Shown here: positions 7,989-17,067 of the stretch, one piece after another
Layout: every line of letters begins with the position of its first letter
Position numbering within the stretch: the stretch's first letter is position 1
Assembly (NCBI GenBank): GCA_013298845.1
Contig: JAAFJN010000002.1
Location: 1-64,000 of the forward strand
DNA from: Chitinophagales bacterium
Lineage (GTDB): Bacteria > Bacteroidota > Bacteroidia > Chitinophagales > Saprospiraceae
Length of the DNA: 64,000 nt
Direction of reading: 5' to 3'
Position numbers and translations under genes: made by a program
Notes under the pieces: model-generated
The model's input: only the letters and a program-made list of their open reading frames with translations
Told to the model about the DNA's origin: nothing
Database searches by the model: none

Positions 7989-8384
7989 TCAGGCAGCGAC
8001 AGATTCGGCATTAACAAACAAGGGCGGAATTAACGCCCAAAGCACTACAAAAACTGGTGCAACGGTTGCATCGTAAAGGTTCCATACTACGAATGGTCCA
8101 CCTAATAAATACACCCAGACTGCAAATGAAATAGTAGAGATTAACAATTGCATTCGATGCCGCACATTGCTTATTTTCCACAAGTAAACCGGCGTAAGGA
8201 GCAATAAAACTGCAAATACAACTTGAATTAACTGATTTTGGGTGGAATCAGGGACTGGAGTTGCTTCCACCATATCAAAATTCAAGGTAGAAGCAAGTAC
8301 CGTATATGCTCCAATAATTTCAGTTGGTATAAACTTTACCAATTTATCCGTAAACTGTTGAGTATCATTAATTTGCCTTGGCAT
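7989..8384 (-). CDS. Small integral membrane protein
   Basis: A 131-residue protein with an amphipathic start (TDKLVKFIPTEIIGAYTVLAST) and three to four hydrophobic segments: about 20-36, 51-68, 78-96 and 105-124. The KFIPTEIIGAY motif recalls uncharacterised small membrane proteins that begin with K(L/F)xPxExIA, but I cannot name a family. It is the last gene of a compact cassette, 12 bp after the barrel-like protein gene, and is followed by a good terminator. Base composition is visibly more AT-rich than the flanking genes, consistent with acquisition. Function unknown. Confidence 0.7.
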   Translation of the reverse strand: MPRQINDTQQFTDKLVKFIPTEIIGAYTVLASTLNFDMVEATPVPDSTQNQLIQVVFAVLLLLTPVYLWKISNVRHRMQLLISTISFAVWVYLLGGPFVVWNLYDATVAPVFVVLWALIPPLFVNAESVAA

Positions 8385-8396
8385 AATATAGAAAGT

Positions 8397-9215
8397 TTAA
8401 AAATGAACACTTAAACCTGCTCCATACTGATCTCCCTGATTAAAATTGGGAGCACCGGAGCCTTTTTGGTAATAAAAATCAACACTGTAATCCTGCGAAA
8501 GGAATAATTTCAACCGACCTTCGATTCGATAATAGACTTTCGAGTTCACGAAATCATACCACGTATCGGAAGTACCTGACACTCCTAATCCGACACCAGA
8601 TTTTTTACTCCGAAGCCACGATTTAGAATCTACTTTAAAACGAGCCTTCGCCCTGAATATAAAATCCTCTGGCGCTTCTTTACTTTGATCCTCCTTACCA
8701 CCTGTGGTGTTTAATGCAGAGTCATATTTATAACCTGCCTGTAAAAACACCCCCACTTTAGTGTATCTTTTAATAAAAAAGGGGACATTTTTTACGTCAT
8801 TCCCGGAATATCGTGGCATATACCCTATTTCTGCAATTGCATTAATTGTTTCGAACGTGTTCCCGGCCTCCAATCCCGCCGAAACGGGTAAAACATGAAG
8901 AAAGTGCGTGTTATCGGGTTCAATAATGCCCGTGGATGTGTCTTCCTTAAGAAAAATAAAAAAGCCCGAAATCTTAGCGGATAATACAGTAAAAGCATCT
9001 TTATTGCCGGCCTCCATGGCAAACTCCGGGGCATAACTAAACAAGCCTCCCGAAAACACTTCCAACGCATCTTCGTATTCATACTTAATTTGCCCATTAA
9101 TTGCATTAGAACTCAACGGTGTTTTTACGCCGCCCAACATTATTGACTTTGAAATTTGGGCATTTGACACAACAGATGTAATCAAGAAAAAAGAAAATAA
9201 AAATATTTTTTTCAT
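8397..9215 (-). CDS. Secreted protein, probable outer-membrane beta-barrel
   Basis: A 272-residue protein with a signal peptide (MKKIFLFSFFLITSVVSNAQ). The rest shows alternating hydrophobic/polar strands and ends in a barrel-like GAGLSVHF, with terminal aromatic Phe as expected for outer-membrane insertion. No named family is recognised. It lies 2 bp from the preceding 85-residue gene and 12 bp from the following membrane protein gene, so the three are almost certainly co-transcribed. AT-rich relative to neighbours. Location in the outer membrane is inference from sequence pattern. Confidence 0.75.
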   Translation of the reverse strand: MKKIFLFSFFLITSVVSNAQISKSIMLGGVKTPLSSNAINGQIKYEYEDALEVFSGGLFSYAPEFAMEAGNKDAFTVLSAKISGFFIFLKEDTSTGIIEPDNTHFLHVLPVSAGLEAGNTFETINAIAEIGYMPRYSGNDVKNVPFFIKRYTKVGVFLQAGYKYDSALNTTGGKEDQSKEAPEDFIFRAKARFKVDSKSWLRSKKSGVGLGVSGTSDTWYDFVNSKVYYRIEGRLKLFLSQDYSVDFYYQKGSGAPNFNQGDQYGAGLSVHF

Positions 9216-9217
9216 AA

Positions 9218-9475
9218 TTAAATTAATTTTTGGGCTAGTTGAATAACACTAATTTCGTACCAATCGGCTGGCCATGGTTTATCCTGCATTCCATTCCTTC
9301 GGAGAATCCATCTGATGAGGGCCTTGTAAATATTCTTAGAAGTAGCCCGGCCAAAACCATCATCGTCCGAAAGAACCTGACTATGTATGGTATCTTTTGT
9401 AATCGGGTCAAAACCGGTATCATTAAGGTTTTTTAATTGCCGGATCATGGCATTTTCTAATTGTTGTAAATCCAT
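9218..9475 (-). CDS. Small hypothetical protein, first gene of the cassette
   Basis: An 85-residue cytosolic protein, helical at the N-terminus (MDLQQLENAMIRQLKNL) with a helix-turn-helix-like middle (GRATSKNIYKALIRWILRRN) and a tryptophan-rich end (KPWPADWYEISVIQLAQKLI). It could be a small DNA-binding or adaptor protein, but I recognise no family. It starts the compact three-gene unit 9475-7989. Confidence 0.6.
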   Translation of the reverse strand: MDLQQLENAMIRQLKNLNDTGFDPITKDTIHSQVLSDDDGFGRATSKNIYKALIRWILRRNGMQDKPWPADWYEISVIQLAQKLI

Positions 9476-9650
9476 AATTAACGCACTGGTGATGCGGCAT
9501 CGAAGGTATAAATGCCGCAGATGAACAAAAAAATGACAGGATTACGTTATTCATACCGTAACCATTATTTCTGATGATAAAATTAGGAGGAGATGATACA
9601 AAGTCTGTTAAATCACCCAAGATTAGTATTTCAAATTACAAATTCCCGCA

Positions 9651-11066
9651 CTACCGCCTGCTTTTCAGCAGGGCAAAATAGGCAGCAATCGCCAGTCCTT
9701 CCAGCGATTTTGCCCCAAATATTTCTTTTAACCGCCGAATACTGGCTTCCACCTGCACGGGGGCTTCTTTGCGCTTGTGGGCGATTTGGGCCGCCGATTC
9801 GCCATTCAGAACGCCGGACAACACCGCCAAATCGTCGGGGCTGAGCAAGGCGCCATTCTCCAGGGCAATGTGACTAAGGCTGGTGCTTTGTTTTACCGAT
9901 TGCACAACGGCCCGTTCAATTTCTTCGATGGAACTGTCTTTTACCAAGTACTGCACGGCCCCGCCACCGAGGGCATGGAGGGCAACTTTGACGGCATTAT
10001 CTACACTCAACATCACAATTTTGAGGTGCGGATGCCGTAATTTGATCTTTTTGATGAGTTCCAGGCCGTCCATAACCGGCATTTTGTAATCGGTGAGTAC
10101 GACATCCAATGAATTCGGATGTTCAAAAATATAACGCTCGGCCTCCAGGCCATTTTCGGCGGTGGCCACGACCTCAATGTGTCCCGATTCGTTCAAATCG
10201 GCTTTTAACCCGGCCAAAGTGGCTTTGTGGTCTTCCACAATCATCAACCGGACTTTGGGGGCCGCGTCGGGTCGGGGTTTGGTCGGGGTTGCCACCGAGG
10301 GCCGCTGGTAGGTAAAATCGGGAAAAAAGTTCCATTTCAGGGCGTATAAAATCAGCCCTACCCGATTACCGGCCTTGGCTTTTGGGTAAATATTTTTGGC
10401 CAACCGGTTAATAATGAAATTTTTAGCGTCATCCAACAAATCCCGGTACAGGGCATCGTTGGTGGGGTTTTCGTTAAATTCATCCAATTGTTGCAACAGG
10501 GAGCGCGAAAATTCATCGCGGAACAAGTGATAATTGGACAAAAGATGTCGGGTTAACTCGTCGTTCGATTTTTCTTCCAGAACACCCCGCGTAATCCACA
10601 TTTCCAGCGGCGAAAAAACCTCGGCGGCGGGTGAGGCTTGTTCTTCGGGGTCATCAATGTACACGAATTTAAGTTTGGGTTCGCGGTGGGCCTGCACCAA
10701 AAAATGCACAATCCGGTCGGCCGAAATTGTTTTGCACAAATAACCAACCGCTCCCTTGGCAATGCAGTCGGCAGCCGTTGCCAACGATGCCGACGCGCTA
10801 AAAATCACCACCGGCACCTGCGGACAAAAAGTACGGAGCCGTTGCAGCAGTTCCAGCCCGCTTTGATGGTTTTGGGCGGGCAAACCCAGGTCCAACAACA
10901 CAATATCGGGTGGGAAAGCACTAATTTGGTGTAGGGCATCGGAGGCATTGGAGGCGTCGCCCGCCCATTCGAAGCGGGTTTGGGTGCTTTGCTCCAGGGT
11001 ACGCCGAATGCCGTTAACGGTGGCGGGGTGGTCTTCCACAAAAAAAACACGAATTGGAGATTCCAT
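9651..11066 (-). CDS. Response regulator with two receiver domains and a LuxR-like HTH
   Basis: 471 residues with order receiver, helical linker, receiver, helix-turn-helix. Receiver 1 (about 4-128) has phospho-acceptor Asp59 in PDIVLLDLGLP and Lys112 in YLCKT. Receiver 2 (about 272-393) has Asp326 in DVVLTDYKMP and Lys376 in YLVKD. The roughly 145-residue linker is unusual and helical. The C-terminal 408-465 resembles a NarL/LuxR-type DNA-binding domain (LSPDDLAVLSGVLNGESAAQIA) but is divergent. It starts 15 bp after the histidine kinase stop, so the two form a cognate pair. The tandem receivers could integrate two phosphate inputs. Targets are unknown; its own operon, headed by a trypsin-like protease, is the obvious candidate. 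Confidence 0.88.
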   Translation of the reverse strand: MESPIRVFFVEDHPATVNGIRRTLEQSTQTRFEWAGDASNASDALHQISAFPPDIVLLDLGLPAQNHQSGLELLQRLRTFCPQVPVVIFSASASLATAADCIAKGAVGYLCKTISADRIVHFLVQAHREPKLKFVYIDDPEEQASPAAEVFSPLEMWITRGVLEEKSNDELTRHLLSNYHLFRDEFSRSLLQQLDEFNENPTNDALYRDLLDDAKNFIINRLAKNIYPKAKAGNRVGLILYALKWNFFPDFTYQRPSVATPTKPRPDAAPKVRLMIVEDHKATLAGLKADLNESGHIEVVATAENGLEAERYIFEHPNSLDVVLTDYKMPVMDGLELIKKIKLRHPHLKIVMLSVDNAVKVALHALGGGAVQYLVKDSSIEEIERAVVQSVKQSTSLSHIALENGALLSPDDLAVLSGVLNGESAAQIAHKRKEAPVQVEASIRRLKEIFGAKSLEGLAIAAYFALLKSRR

Positions 11067-11081
11067 TGGTTGAGCATTAAT

Positions 11082-13049
11082 TTAGTCGGAAAAACGAATA
11101 ACGACGGAGGTTCCCTCACCGGGGCTACTACTGATATTGGGGCCGGAGCCGTGGTATTTGGCCACTTTTTGGGCAATATTTTTCAGGCCGGTACCCCCAC
11201 CCTGCCCGGTAGCCGAGGCGGGCATCCCCCGTCCGTCGTCGCGAACGGTTAATTCCAGTTTTCCCGAAGTTTGGTGTAAATAAATATCAATGTGCCGTGC
11301 GTGGGCGTATTTGAGGGCATTTTCCAATAAATCAATAACGATTCGCCTCAGGTCGAGCGCGAATCGTTCGGTAATTAAAATATCGTTGTGGTGCAGGGCT
11401 ACCCTGACGTTGTTTTGCCGGTTGATGATTTGGATGCGTTGTTCCAAACTTTCCAAAAAATCGCCGCTGACCGAGTATTGGGTGTTCCGGTTATCGGGCG
11501 AAAGTTCCTGCGCCAGGGTTCGTATTTTGGCGGTAACGTCGGTGAGTTGGTTGTACAAATCGGTTCCTTGTTCAAAAGGCACCAATCCGGCGGCCATTTT
11601 TTTGTTTAAACCTTCCATTCCGCGTTTTACATTGGACAAATCGGGAACGTATTCGCTGTGCAGTAGGCCGTACACTTGATCAATACGCGCTGCTTTGCCT
11701 TCATTTTGACCATCGAGAAAAAGGGTTTCGTTTTTGGCCAGTAGGTCATTTACCTTTAGTTGAAACTCCCGGTTTTTAATTTTTTGCCGATTTCTTAACA
11801 AAAAATACAAAGAAACGAGCAATAACGACAACAAAACCAACGCCGAAAATGCCCAAACTAATTTGGATTCGGCGACTTTGGCCTTTAGGGCTTCCAGTTC
11901 AATTTGGCGGTTTTTGCGTTCTTCCAGGCGCTTTAGCGTGATAGCGTTGAAGTTAATCTGTTTTTTGTCAAAAGTACTGTCGCTGCGGCTCAGGGCCAGT
12001 TTATAATACAGCGCGGCGCTGTCGGACAGCCCGTTTCGATCGAAGGCTTCGGCGAGCAACTTGGCGCCATCGGATTGCAGGAACAAATCGGGATTGGCGT
12101 GATAAACGGATAAAAACAGCGGCAGGGCTTCGGTGGCTTTTTTTTCAAACATCAGCCATTGGGCTTTTTGGAAAGTAATATCCCAGTCCAAAGCCTCGGC
12201 AGTAGCGACATCATCGCACGTTTTATTGGCATCGGTGGCTTTTTGCAACAAAGCCCAGGCGTCGCGGTGGAACCCCTGATCCATCGTTACGGCGGCCATG
12301 TTAATGTACACCTGCGGAATGGCGCATAGCTGCTGTTCCCGTTGGTACAAATCGAGGGCAAACTTGTAATAATGGTAAGCGCTATCCAAAAAATGGTTGT
12401 CGGACTTGGCAAAATTAGTGTACCAATCTCCCAAATTCAGATAAGCACCCGCCAGCAACCCGTCCCTGACCGAAGCCCTTTTCTGGTGTTCGAGCACGGC
12501 AGCCTGCGCGAATCCCAATGCTTTCCGTTGATCTTTAAAATAGCCGTACGCCACGGACAGGTTGAGTTTCACTTCGGCCAACCGAATTTGATTTTTATCT
12601 TTCAGGGCTAAATCAGCGTTTAACCGCCCTATTTCCTGCTCCAAAAGTGTTTCGGCGCGCAACCCGCTTTCGATGGCTTCGGTGTACTGCTCCAACAAAG
12701 AATAGGCGTTGCAAAGGTTGATAAAACCGCGTGCGACCCGGCTGGAGTCACCTTGTAGCCGGGCCGCACCGATGCATTCGATGTATTTTGAAATCGCCAA
12801 TTGGTACTCCCCTTCTTCCAACATCAGGTGGCCTTTCAGGCATTGTGCGTCGCTGATACCGCCGGGGTAGTTGATAAAAGTGGCATGAATGAGCAACGTA
12901 TCCATCGCCTTTTCAATCTTGAGAGGATCATCACCATTGTCCACCAGTTTGGTGATACTGATGTAAAGTTGATCTATTTCGCTCTGTGATTGCGCCCCGA
13001 CCGGGCTAATTATTAGAAAAAGCGCGCCCAATACCAAAAGATACTTCAT
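11082..13049 (-). CDS. TPR-containing sensor histidine kinase
   Basis: 655 residues: signal peptide (1-19), periplasmic tetratricopeptide-like helices (about 25-360), coiled coil (370-395), one membrane span (397-418), then a cytoplasmic dimerisation segment and a HATPase domain. ATP-binding boxes are clear: DLLENALKYA (N box), DDGRGMP (G1) and GTGLKNIAQKV (G2), followed by GEGTSVVIRF. The phospho-acceptor histidine is less obvious than in canonical HisKA_3 proteins; His464 in YGLLHSEYVPDL is the best candidate and is displaced from the usual ERxRIAxxLHD motif. It pairs with the downstream response regulator. The periplasmic TPR region probably senses a protein or peptide. Confidence 0.88.
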   Translation of the reverse strand: MKYLLVLGALFLIISPVGAQSQSEIDQLYISITKLVDNGDDPLKIEKAMDTLLIHATFINYPGGISDAQCLKGHLMLEEGEYQLAISKYIECIGAARLQGDSSRVARGFINLCNAYSLLEQYTEAIESGLRAETLLEQEIGRLNADLALKDKNQIRLAEVKLNLSVAYGYFKDQRKALGFAQAAVLEHQKRASVRDGLLAGAYLNLGDWYTNFAKSDNHFLDSAYHYYKFALDLYQREQQLCAIPQVYINMAAVTMDQGFHRDAWALLQKATDANKTCDDVATAEALDWDITFQKAQWLMFEKKATEALPLFLSVYHANPDLFLQSDGAKLLAEAFDRNGLSDSAALYYKLALSRSDSTFDKKQINFNAITLKRLEERKNRQIELEALKAKVAESKLVWAFSALVLLSLLLVSLYFLLRNRQKIKNREFQLKVNDLLAKNETLFLDGQNEGKAARIDQVYGLLHSEYVPDLSNVKRGMEGLNKKMAAGLVPFEQGTDLYNQLTDVTAKIRTLAQELSPDNRNTQYSVSGDFLESLEQRIQIINRQNNVRVALHHNDILITERFALDLRRIVIDLLENALKYAHARHIDIYLHQTSGKLELTVRDDGRGMPASATGQGGGTGLKNIAQKVAKYHGSGPNISSSPGEGTSVVIRFSD

Positions 13050-13066
13050 GGCCTTTCAGATTAAAG

Positions 13067-13738
13067 TTACTTTTGTTTTGGTTTAGATTTTGGGCGCGGA
13101 TGCACAATATGCCCCGTAACGGGAATCTTGGTTTTCCGTTTTTTCGGCGGGTCACCAGCGGCCTCTATGGCAAAATAATCGCCTGCCAATGCTCCGGTGA
13201 CTTCACCAATCGGGATATTCAACCAAGAGCCATCACCAGGTCCGCTCTGCCTCAAAACTACGTCCACACTTTTTCCGTTAGGGATTGAGGTATTAACAAT
13301 AAAATTATAATTGCACTGCTTGATTAAAACTTCACGCAAATATTTAGTTTTTGTTACATTTTTCTCCTTACTCGCAATGTACGGCGTGTCACAAATTACA
13401 TCACCCGCGTCGCAAGTATCTAAGTCCCCGGCATCATATAAACCCAGATCAATATTACAGCCGTAATAAGGTCGGTAAGAAGATTGACCATTCAACTCAA
13501 TTTGGATAAATCGCGCATTGTCGCTTACTTCAAAAGACCTTTCCAAAAAAATACTGGCGGCGTTTTGGTCGGCATCTATCGTGATCAAAACGATTGATAT
13601 GCCGTCATTATCCGGTTCCCCAACCGCAATATCGGTAATTTGAGCAGTGGCCCCGGCCGGAATAACCACGTAAACTTTGTAAGTAGAAGAGCCCGGACAC
13701 TGAGTGATGTGGGCATGAACTGCGTGTTTTACTGCCAT
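13067..13738 (-). CDS. Hypothetical protein in the protease/two-component operon
   Basis: A 223-residue protein of unknown family. The frame opens at 13777, but the ATG at 13738 is preferred: it lies 4 bp after the stop of the protease gene and gives MAVKHAVHAHITQCPGSSTYKVYVVIPAGA. Most of the sequence is beta-rich with several cysteines (CDAGDVICDTP, CNYNF). The last 20 residues are basic and proline-rich (HPRPKSKPKQK ending). There is no signal peptide. Its fixed position between a cytosolic protease and a histidine kinase suggests a partner or substrate of the protease; that is inference. AT-rich compared with the kinase gene. Confidence 0.7.
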   Translation of the reverse strand: MAVKHAVHAHITQCPGSSTYKVYVVIPAGATAQITDIAVGEPDNDGISIVLITIDADQNAASIFLERSFEVSDNARFIQIELNGQSSYRPYYGCNIDLGLYDAGDLDTCDAGDVICDTPYIASKEKNVTKTKYLREVLIKQCNYNFIVNTSIPNGKSVDVVLRQSGPGDGSWLNIPIGEVTGALAGDYFAIEAAGDPPKKRKTKIPVTGHIVHPRPKSKPKQK

Positions 13739-13742
13739 TTTA

Positions 13743-14888
13743 TTATTTTTTAAACTTATGTGATTTGCAGATTTCATCTATTACCGTAATTGGGTGGCAT
13801 AGTGCCCCATAACGGGCCATTAAATATATTTTTGGTAAAAAAAAGCGGGGGCTGGGGACATCATCTATCTCTTTTTCCTGCCCTTTGTAGATGCCAATTA
13901 CTTCATTTTGGTCATTAAATACCGGTGAACCACTACTTCCGCTGTACGATAAAAGTTTACAACGGAATTTGACGTTATCAGCCATATACACCAATCCATC
14001 CCAGGAAAGTTTCTGAGGCAAACCAAAAGGGTGGCCCAGCAAATAGGCACTTTCACCAATGCTTACCGTTTTCTTCTCCGACATTACCAGTGGTGCTGGC
14101 AAACGTGCCCCATCTTTCGCTATTACTTCAACTACCGCCCAATCAAAATCGACATTAGTTCCGTTGCCAATTCTAAAAATCTCTTCTGAAAATGTGAATT
14201 GAGGCAAACCATTCAGATCGGGTATATTATTGTCGCGATCAAGGCAAAAATTTTGATAAAAAGTAAGGGGTAGTTTACCGTCGGCATCGGCCTTAACCTG
14301 GTCCAGTACATGCGCAGCCGTTACCACCAAGCCCTCTGTACGGTCATTATTTACTTTAACCAAAAAAGCGGTACCAATGGATGCCTTTGCGTATTGTTGC
14401 CTGCGAAACGGGAAATATTTCGAAATTAACTGGCCAGTATGATCTTGGTAATTAGAAAAATCATCTAAAGCGGGGCTTGTCTTTTCGCTATTACAGACTA
14501 AAAATGTTCCTTCACTATTTCGACGAAGTTCGTTGATATAATTGGCCGGGTAAGTACTGCTTCCTGCCGACTCCTCGAACTTATTGATTACTTTTAAAGG
14601 TTCAATCAAAGTGTCATTATTCTTATAGCCAAGGCCCAACAACTCAAGGGTTAATTCGGTATCGTTAGGAGTAACCGCATTTTGTTTGTCTTGAATACCT
14701 ATTCCCCGGCACACAAAAGAAACCTTATCGTAGTCACTATTTTCGATTAAATTAATAACCGAATCGTACTCCTCTGCATCCACAAAATTGGATGGTGATG
14801 AAGCATGACCAGAGGTCGAATTGGTTGAATGATCTCCCAGAAATTTATCCATCCAAAAAGCGGTAAAAGTATTTGCAACTGAAGACAT
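13743..14888 (-). CDS. Trypsin-like serine protease without signal peptide
   Basis: 381 residues. The N-terminal 165 are of unknown type. The C-terminal part (about 168-345) is a chymotrypsin-fold protease with complete triad: His193 in VVTAAHVLD, Asp249 in VDFDWAVVEV and Ser319 in YSGSSGSPVF. No export signal is visible, so it probably acts in the cytosol, which is typical of trypsin-like effectors in bacterial conflict and signalling systems and unlike DegP-type periplasmic proteases (no PDZ domain either). It heads the operon protease, hypothetical protein, kinase, response regulator. A good -33/-7 promoter lies 44-75 bp upstream. AT-rich. Role as a regulated effector is inference. Confidence 0.88.
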   Translation of the reverse strand: MSSVANTFTAFWMDKFLGDHSTNSTSGHASSPSNFVDAEEYDSVINLIENSDYDKVSFVCRGIGIQDKQNAVTPNDTELTLELLGLGYKNNDTLIEPLKVINKFEESAGSSTYPANYINELRRNSEGTFLVCNSEKTSPALDDFSNYQDHTGQLISKYFPFRRQQYAKASIGTAFLVKVNNDRTEGLVVTAAHVLDQVKADADGKLPLTFYQNFCLDRDNNIPDLNGLPQFTFSEEIFRIGNGTNVDFDWAVVEVIAKDGARLPAPLVMSEKKTVSIGESAYLLGHPFGLPQKLSWDGLVYMADNVKFRCKLLSYSGSSGSPVFNDQNEVIGIYKGQEKEIDDVPSPRFFLPKIYLMARYGALCHPITVIDEICKSHKFKK

Positions 14889-14931
14889 AATGAAAAGATG
14901 ACTTAATTAAAACTAATAAACTATTCGGCTG

Positions 14932-14963
14932 CAAACTTAGGATAATAATAAAAAAATACCAAA
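14932..14963 (-). promoter_or_regulatory. Promoter of the protease/two-component operon
   Basis: On the minus strand TTTG (14960-14963) is followed after 20 bp by TAAGTTTG (14932-14939), matching the Bacteroidota TTTG/TAnnTTTG consensus at the right spacing. The start codon at 14888 is about 43 bp downstream of the -7 box. Confidence 0.65.
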
Positions 14964-15013
14964 CAATCCACCGAAATTAGTAAATTAACTTACAAAACCA
15001 CTTTTTGCCAATA

Positions 15014-15059
15014 AAAAAAGCCATTCAACGCCTTTCAAAAGACGTCAAATGGCTTTTTT
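15014..15059 (-). terminator. Intrinsic terminator after the PorT-like barrel gene
   Basis: Stem AAAAAAGCCATT (15014-15025) and its complement (15048-15059) with a partly paired loop. T-rich on the minus strand, 25 bp past the stop codon of the gene ending at 15084. Confidence 0.7.
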
Positions 15060-15083
15060 ACAAAAACCGGAAAGGATATTCTG

Positions 15084-15833
15084 TTAAAAATAAATACCCG
15101 CCCGCAGCGTCAATGCCCGGAACGAAGACCGTGCTTTTTCGTCAGTCCACTCGCCGTTGGCCTCGCGTTGGGCGCGGGCTTTTTTGGTCATGTCGGTGAA
15201 TTGGTTCTGAAAAAACAACCCGGCCACAAAGGTCGTGTGGGTCGCCACTTCGTATTCGATACCGGCCCCAAAACCCCAAGAAAGGGCTAAACCTTTCACG
15301 TCGTCGCGGATGTTTTCGTCCTGAGTATCAAATTTGCTGCCCGCGCCGCGAATATCGCCCAGTGCCTTGGCCGCGATACCCAACGTAAGCACGGGAGCCT
15401 CGGCGAAAAACTTAAGCCGAGAATCTTCGTTGCTGCCGCCGCGCATTTTGAAACCAAAGGGAATTTCCACGTAACGCAGGCGATAGTGCAATTTGGAATT
15501 GGCCGGCAAGGAAATAGAATCGGCTTCGCCCAGGTCCACGCTCAGATCCGAGCCACCCCAAGGGCGATAGCGATTGTAGTTACTTTGCAAAAAACCACCG
15601 TGGTTAAACGCAAAACCAATGCCCGAAAACAGGGAGTAATTGGTGTTTTGGATTTGTTTTTCGCCCATAACACCCAATTTGGCACCCCAGTTGGCACCCG
15701 CATTTTCAAGAAACTTTTCGTCCGATTTCATCCAGGACCAAGTAGGACTGGCATGCACCCCAAAGCGAAATTGGGCGAATACCTGCTGCCCGCAAATGCA
15801 GCATAATGCAAGCATGAATACAATTTTTTTCAT
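15084..15833 (-). CDS. Outer-membrane beta-barrel protein (PorT-like family)
   Basis: 249 residues starting at the ATG that gives a standard signal peptide (MKKIVFMLALCCICGQQVFAQ); the frame extends upstream to 15947 but that part looks non-coding. The mature protein begins FRFGVHASPTWSWMKSD and has the alternating strands, glycine-aromatic girdle and C-terminal aromatic (LTLRAGIYF) of an eight-stranded PorT/OmpA-like barrel. Such proteins are abundant in Bacteroidota, and most have no assigned role. It is transcribed divergently from the gldB-like gene, sharing a 148-bp promoter region. Confidence 0.85.
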   Translation of the reverse strand: MKKIVFMLALCCICGQQVFAQFRFGVHASPTWSWMKSDEKFLENAGANWGAKLGVMGEKQIQNTNYSLFSGIGFAFNHGGFLQSNYNRYRPWGGSDLSVDLGEADSISLPANSKLHYRLRYVEIPFGFKMRGGSNEDSRLKFFAEAPVLTLGIAAKALGDIRGAGSKFDTQDENIRDDVKGLALSWGFGAGIEYEVATHTTFVAGLFFQNQFTDMTKKARAQREANGEWTDEKARSSFRALTLRAGIYF

Positions 15834-15981
15834 CATGTCGAGTTTTTTACAGCAATTTTGCGCCTCCAATCGTAAAAGGTTGCTCATACAACCCATTATC
15901 ACTCTGATTATCAAATCTTTAACGCAAAAACACTGTTGAGTTATCAAATAAATTTCAACGCAAAAAACGAGCTATTTTTTT

Positions 15982-17067
15982 ATGTCTGAATTATTTAACA
16001 CCCTAAAATTTACTTTTCGCCCAAAAATAACCCGCCAACTGCGCCGCCTGGCCCTCGGCACCCTGTCGTTGACCCTGTTACTCACGGCTTGTAAGGACGA
16101 AAATGACGCTGCACAGCCACCCGTACCCGATGTATCCGGGATTAAGGTAAACGCTACTTTCCGCCGTTTCGACCGCGATATGTTTGCCATTGATACCACC
16201 CGCTTTATGGCAGGAATGGCCGCATTGCAGGCCAACTACCCGGCATTTTTGCCGTTTTTTATTACCAATATCGCCCACGACCCTACCCAGCCGCAAGAAA
16301 AACCGGAAGATGCCTTGCGCGGGTTTATCACCGCTCCGCAGGTGCGCCGCCTGAACGATACCTGTCAGGTGCATTTTGCCGATCTCACCGAGTTTCAACG
16401 CGATGTGGCCGATGTGCTGCGTTATTTTAAACACTATTTCCCCCAGCGCCGCGAACCGGTAACCGTTACGGCGGTGACCGAATTCATCGGCGATGCGTTT
16501 ATGGTCAATGATACCACCATGATGATTGGGTTGGACATGTTCCTCGGTGCCAATTTTGAGGGCTATAACCCCGATATTTTCCCGCAATACATCCGCGACC
16601 AGTTCACCCCCAACCACATGATTATCAAATACGCCTTTGAACTGGCCAACAGCAGTATTGCGCCACCCGCCAAAGACAACGTCATTGACCACGTGGTGCG
16701 CAACGGTAAAGTATTGTACATGATGGATTGCCTGTTGCCCAATACCCCCGATAGCCTGCTCATTGGTTACACCGCCGAACAATTGGCCGGGTGTTTTGCC
16801 AACGAAAAGGGATTGTGGGCGCGTATTTTGGACATGAAAGTGCTGTACGAGCCATTAAGCACCAAAAACATGAAAATTGTCACCGCCGGACCTTCTACCG
16901 ATAATGTGTTTCAGGAAGCACCGGGACAGGTAGGAAACTGGATGGGTTGGCAAATTGTGCGCGCTTACATGAAACGCCATCCCGGCACTACGTTTGCCGA
17001 GTTGAACCAACTCAACGATGCACAGCAGTTTTTGGAAAAGGCAAAGTATAAGCCGCGCGGGCAGTAG
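15982..17067 (+). CDS. gldB: Gliding motility lipoprotein GldB-like
   Basis: 361 residues with a lipoprotein-type signal (LALGTLSLTLLLTAC, lipobox Cys about 32). The body contains features typical of GldB: FRRFDRDMFAID near the start, the conserved IGLDMFLG segment, and the C-terminal GQVGNWMGWQIVRAYMKRHP. GldB is a membrane lipoprotein needed for gliding in Flavobacterium johnsoniae; in non-gliding Bacteroidota the homologue persists without known mechanism. The type IX sorting domain on the 35.9 kb protein fits an organism with this machinery. It is a single gene here with no other gld neighbours. Confidence 0.85.
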   Translation: MSELFNTLKFTFRPKITRQLRRLALGTLSLTLLLTACKDENDAAQPPVPDVSGIKVNATFRRFDRDMFAIDTTRFMAGMAALQANYPAFLPFFITNIAHDPTQPQEKPEDALRGFITAPQVRRLNDTCQVHFADLTEFQRDVADVLRYFKHYFPQRREPVTVTAVTEFIGDAFMVNDTTMMIGLDMFLGANFEGYNPDIFPQYIRDQFTPNHMIIKYAFELANSSIAPPAKDNVIDHVVRNGKVLYMMDCLLPNTPDSLLIGYTAEQLAGCFANEKGLWARILDMKVLYEPLSTKNMKIVTAGPSTDNVFQEAPGQVGNWMGWQIVRAYMKRHPGTTFAELNQLNDAQQFLEKAKYKPRGQ

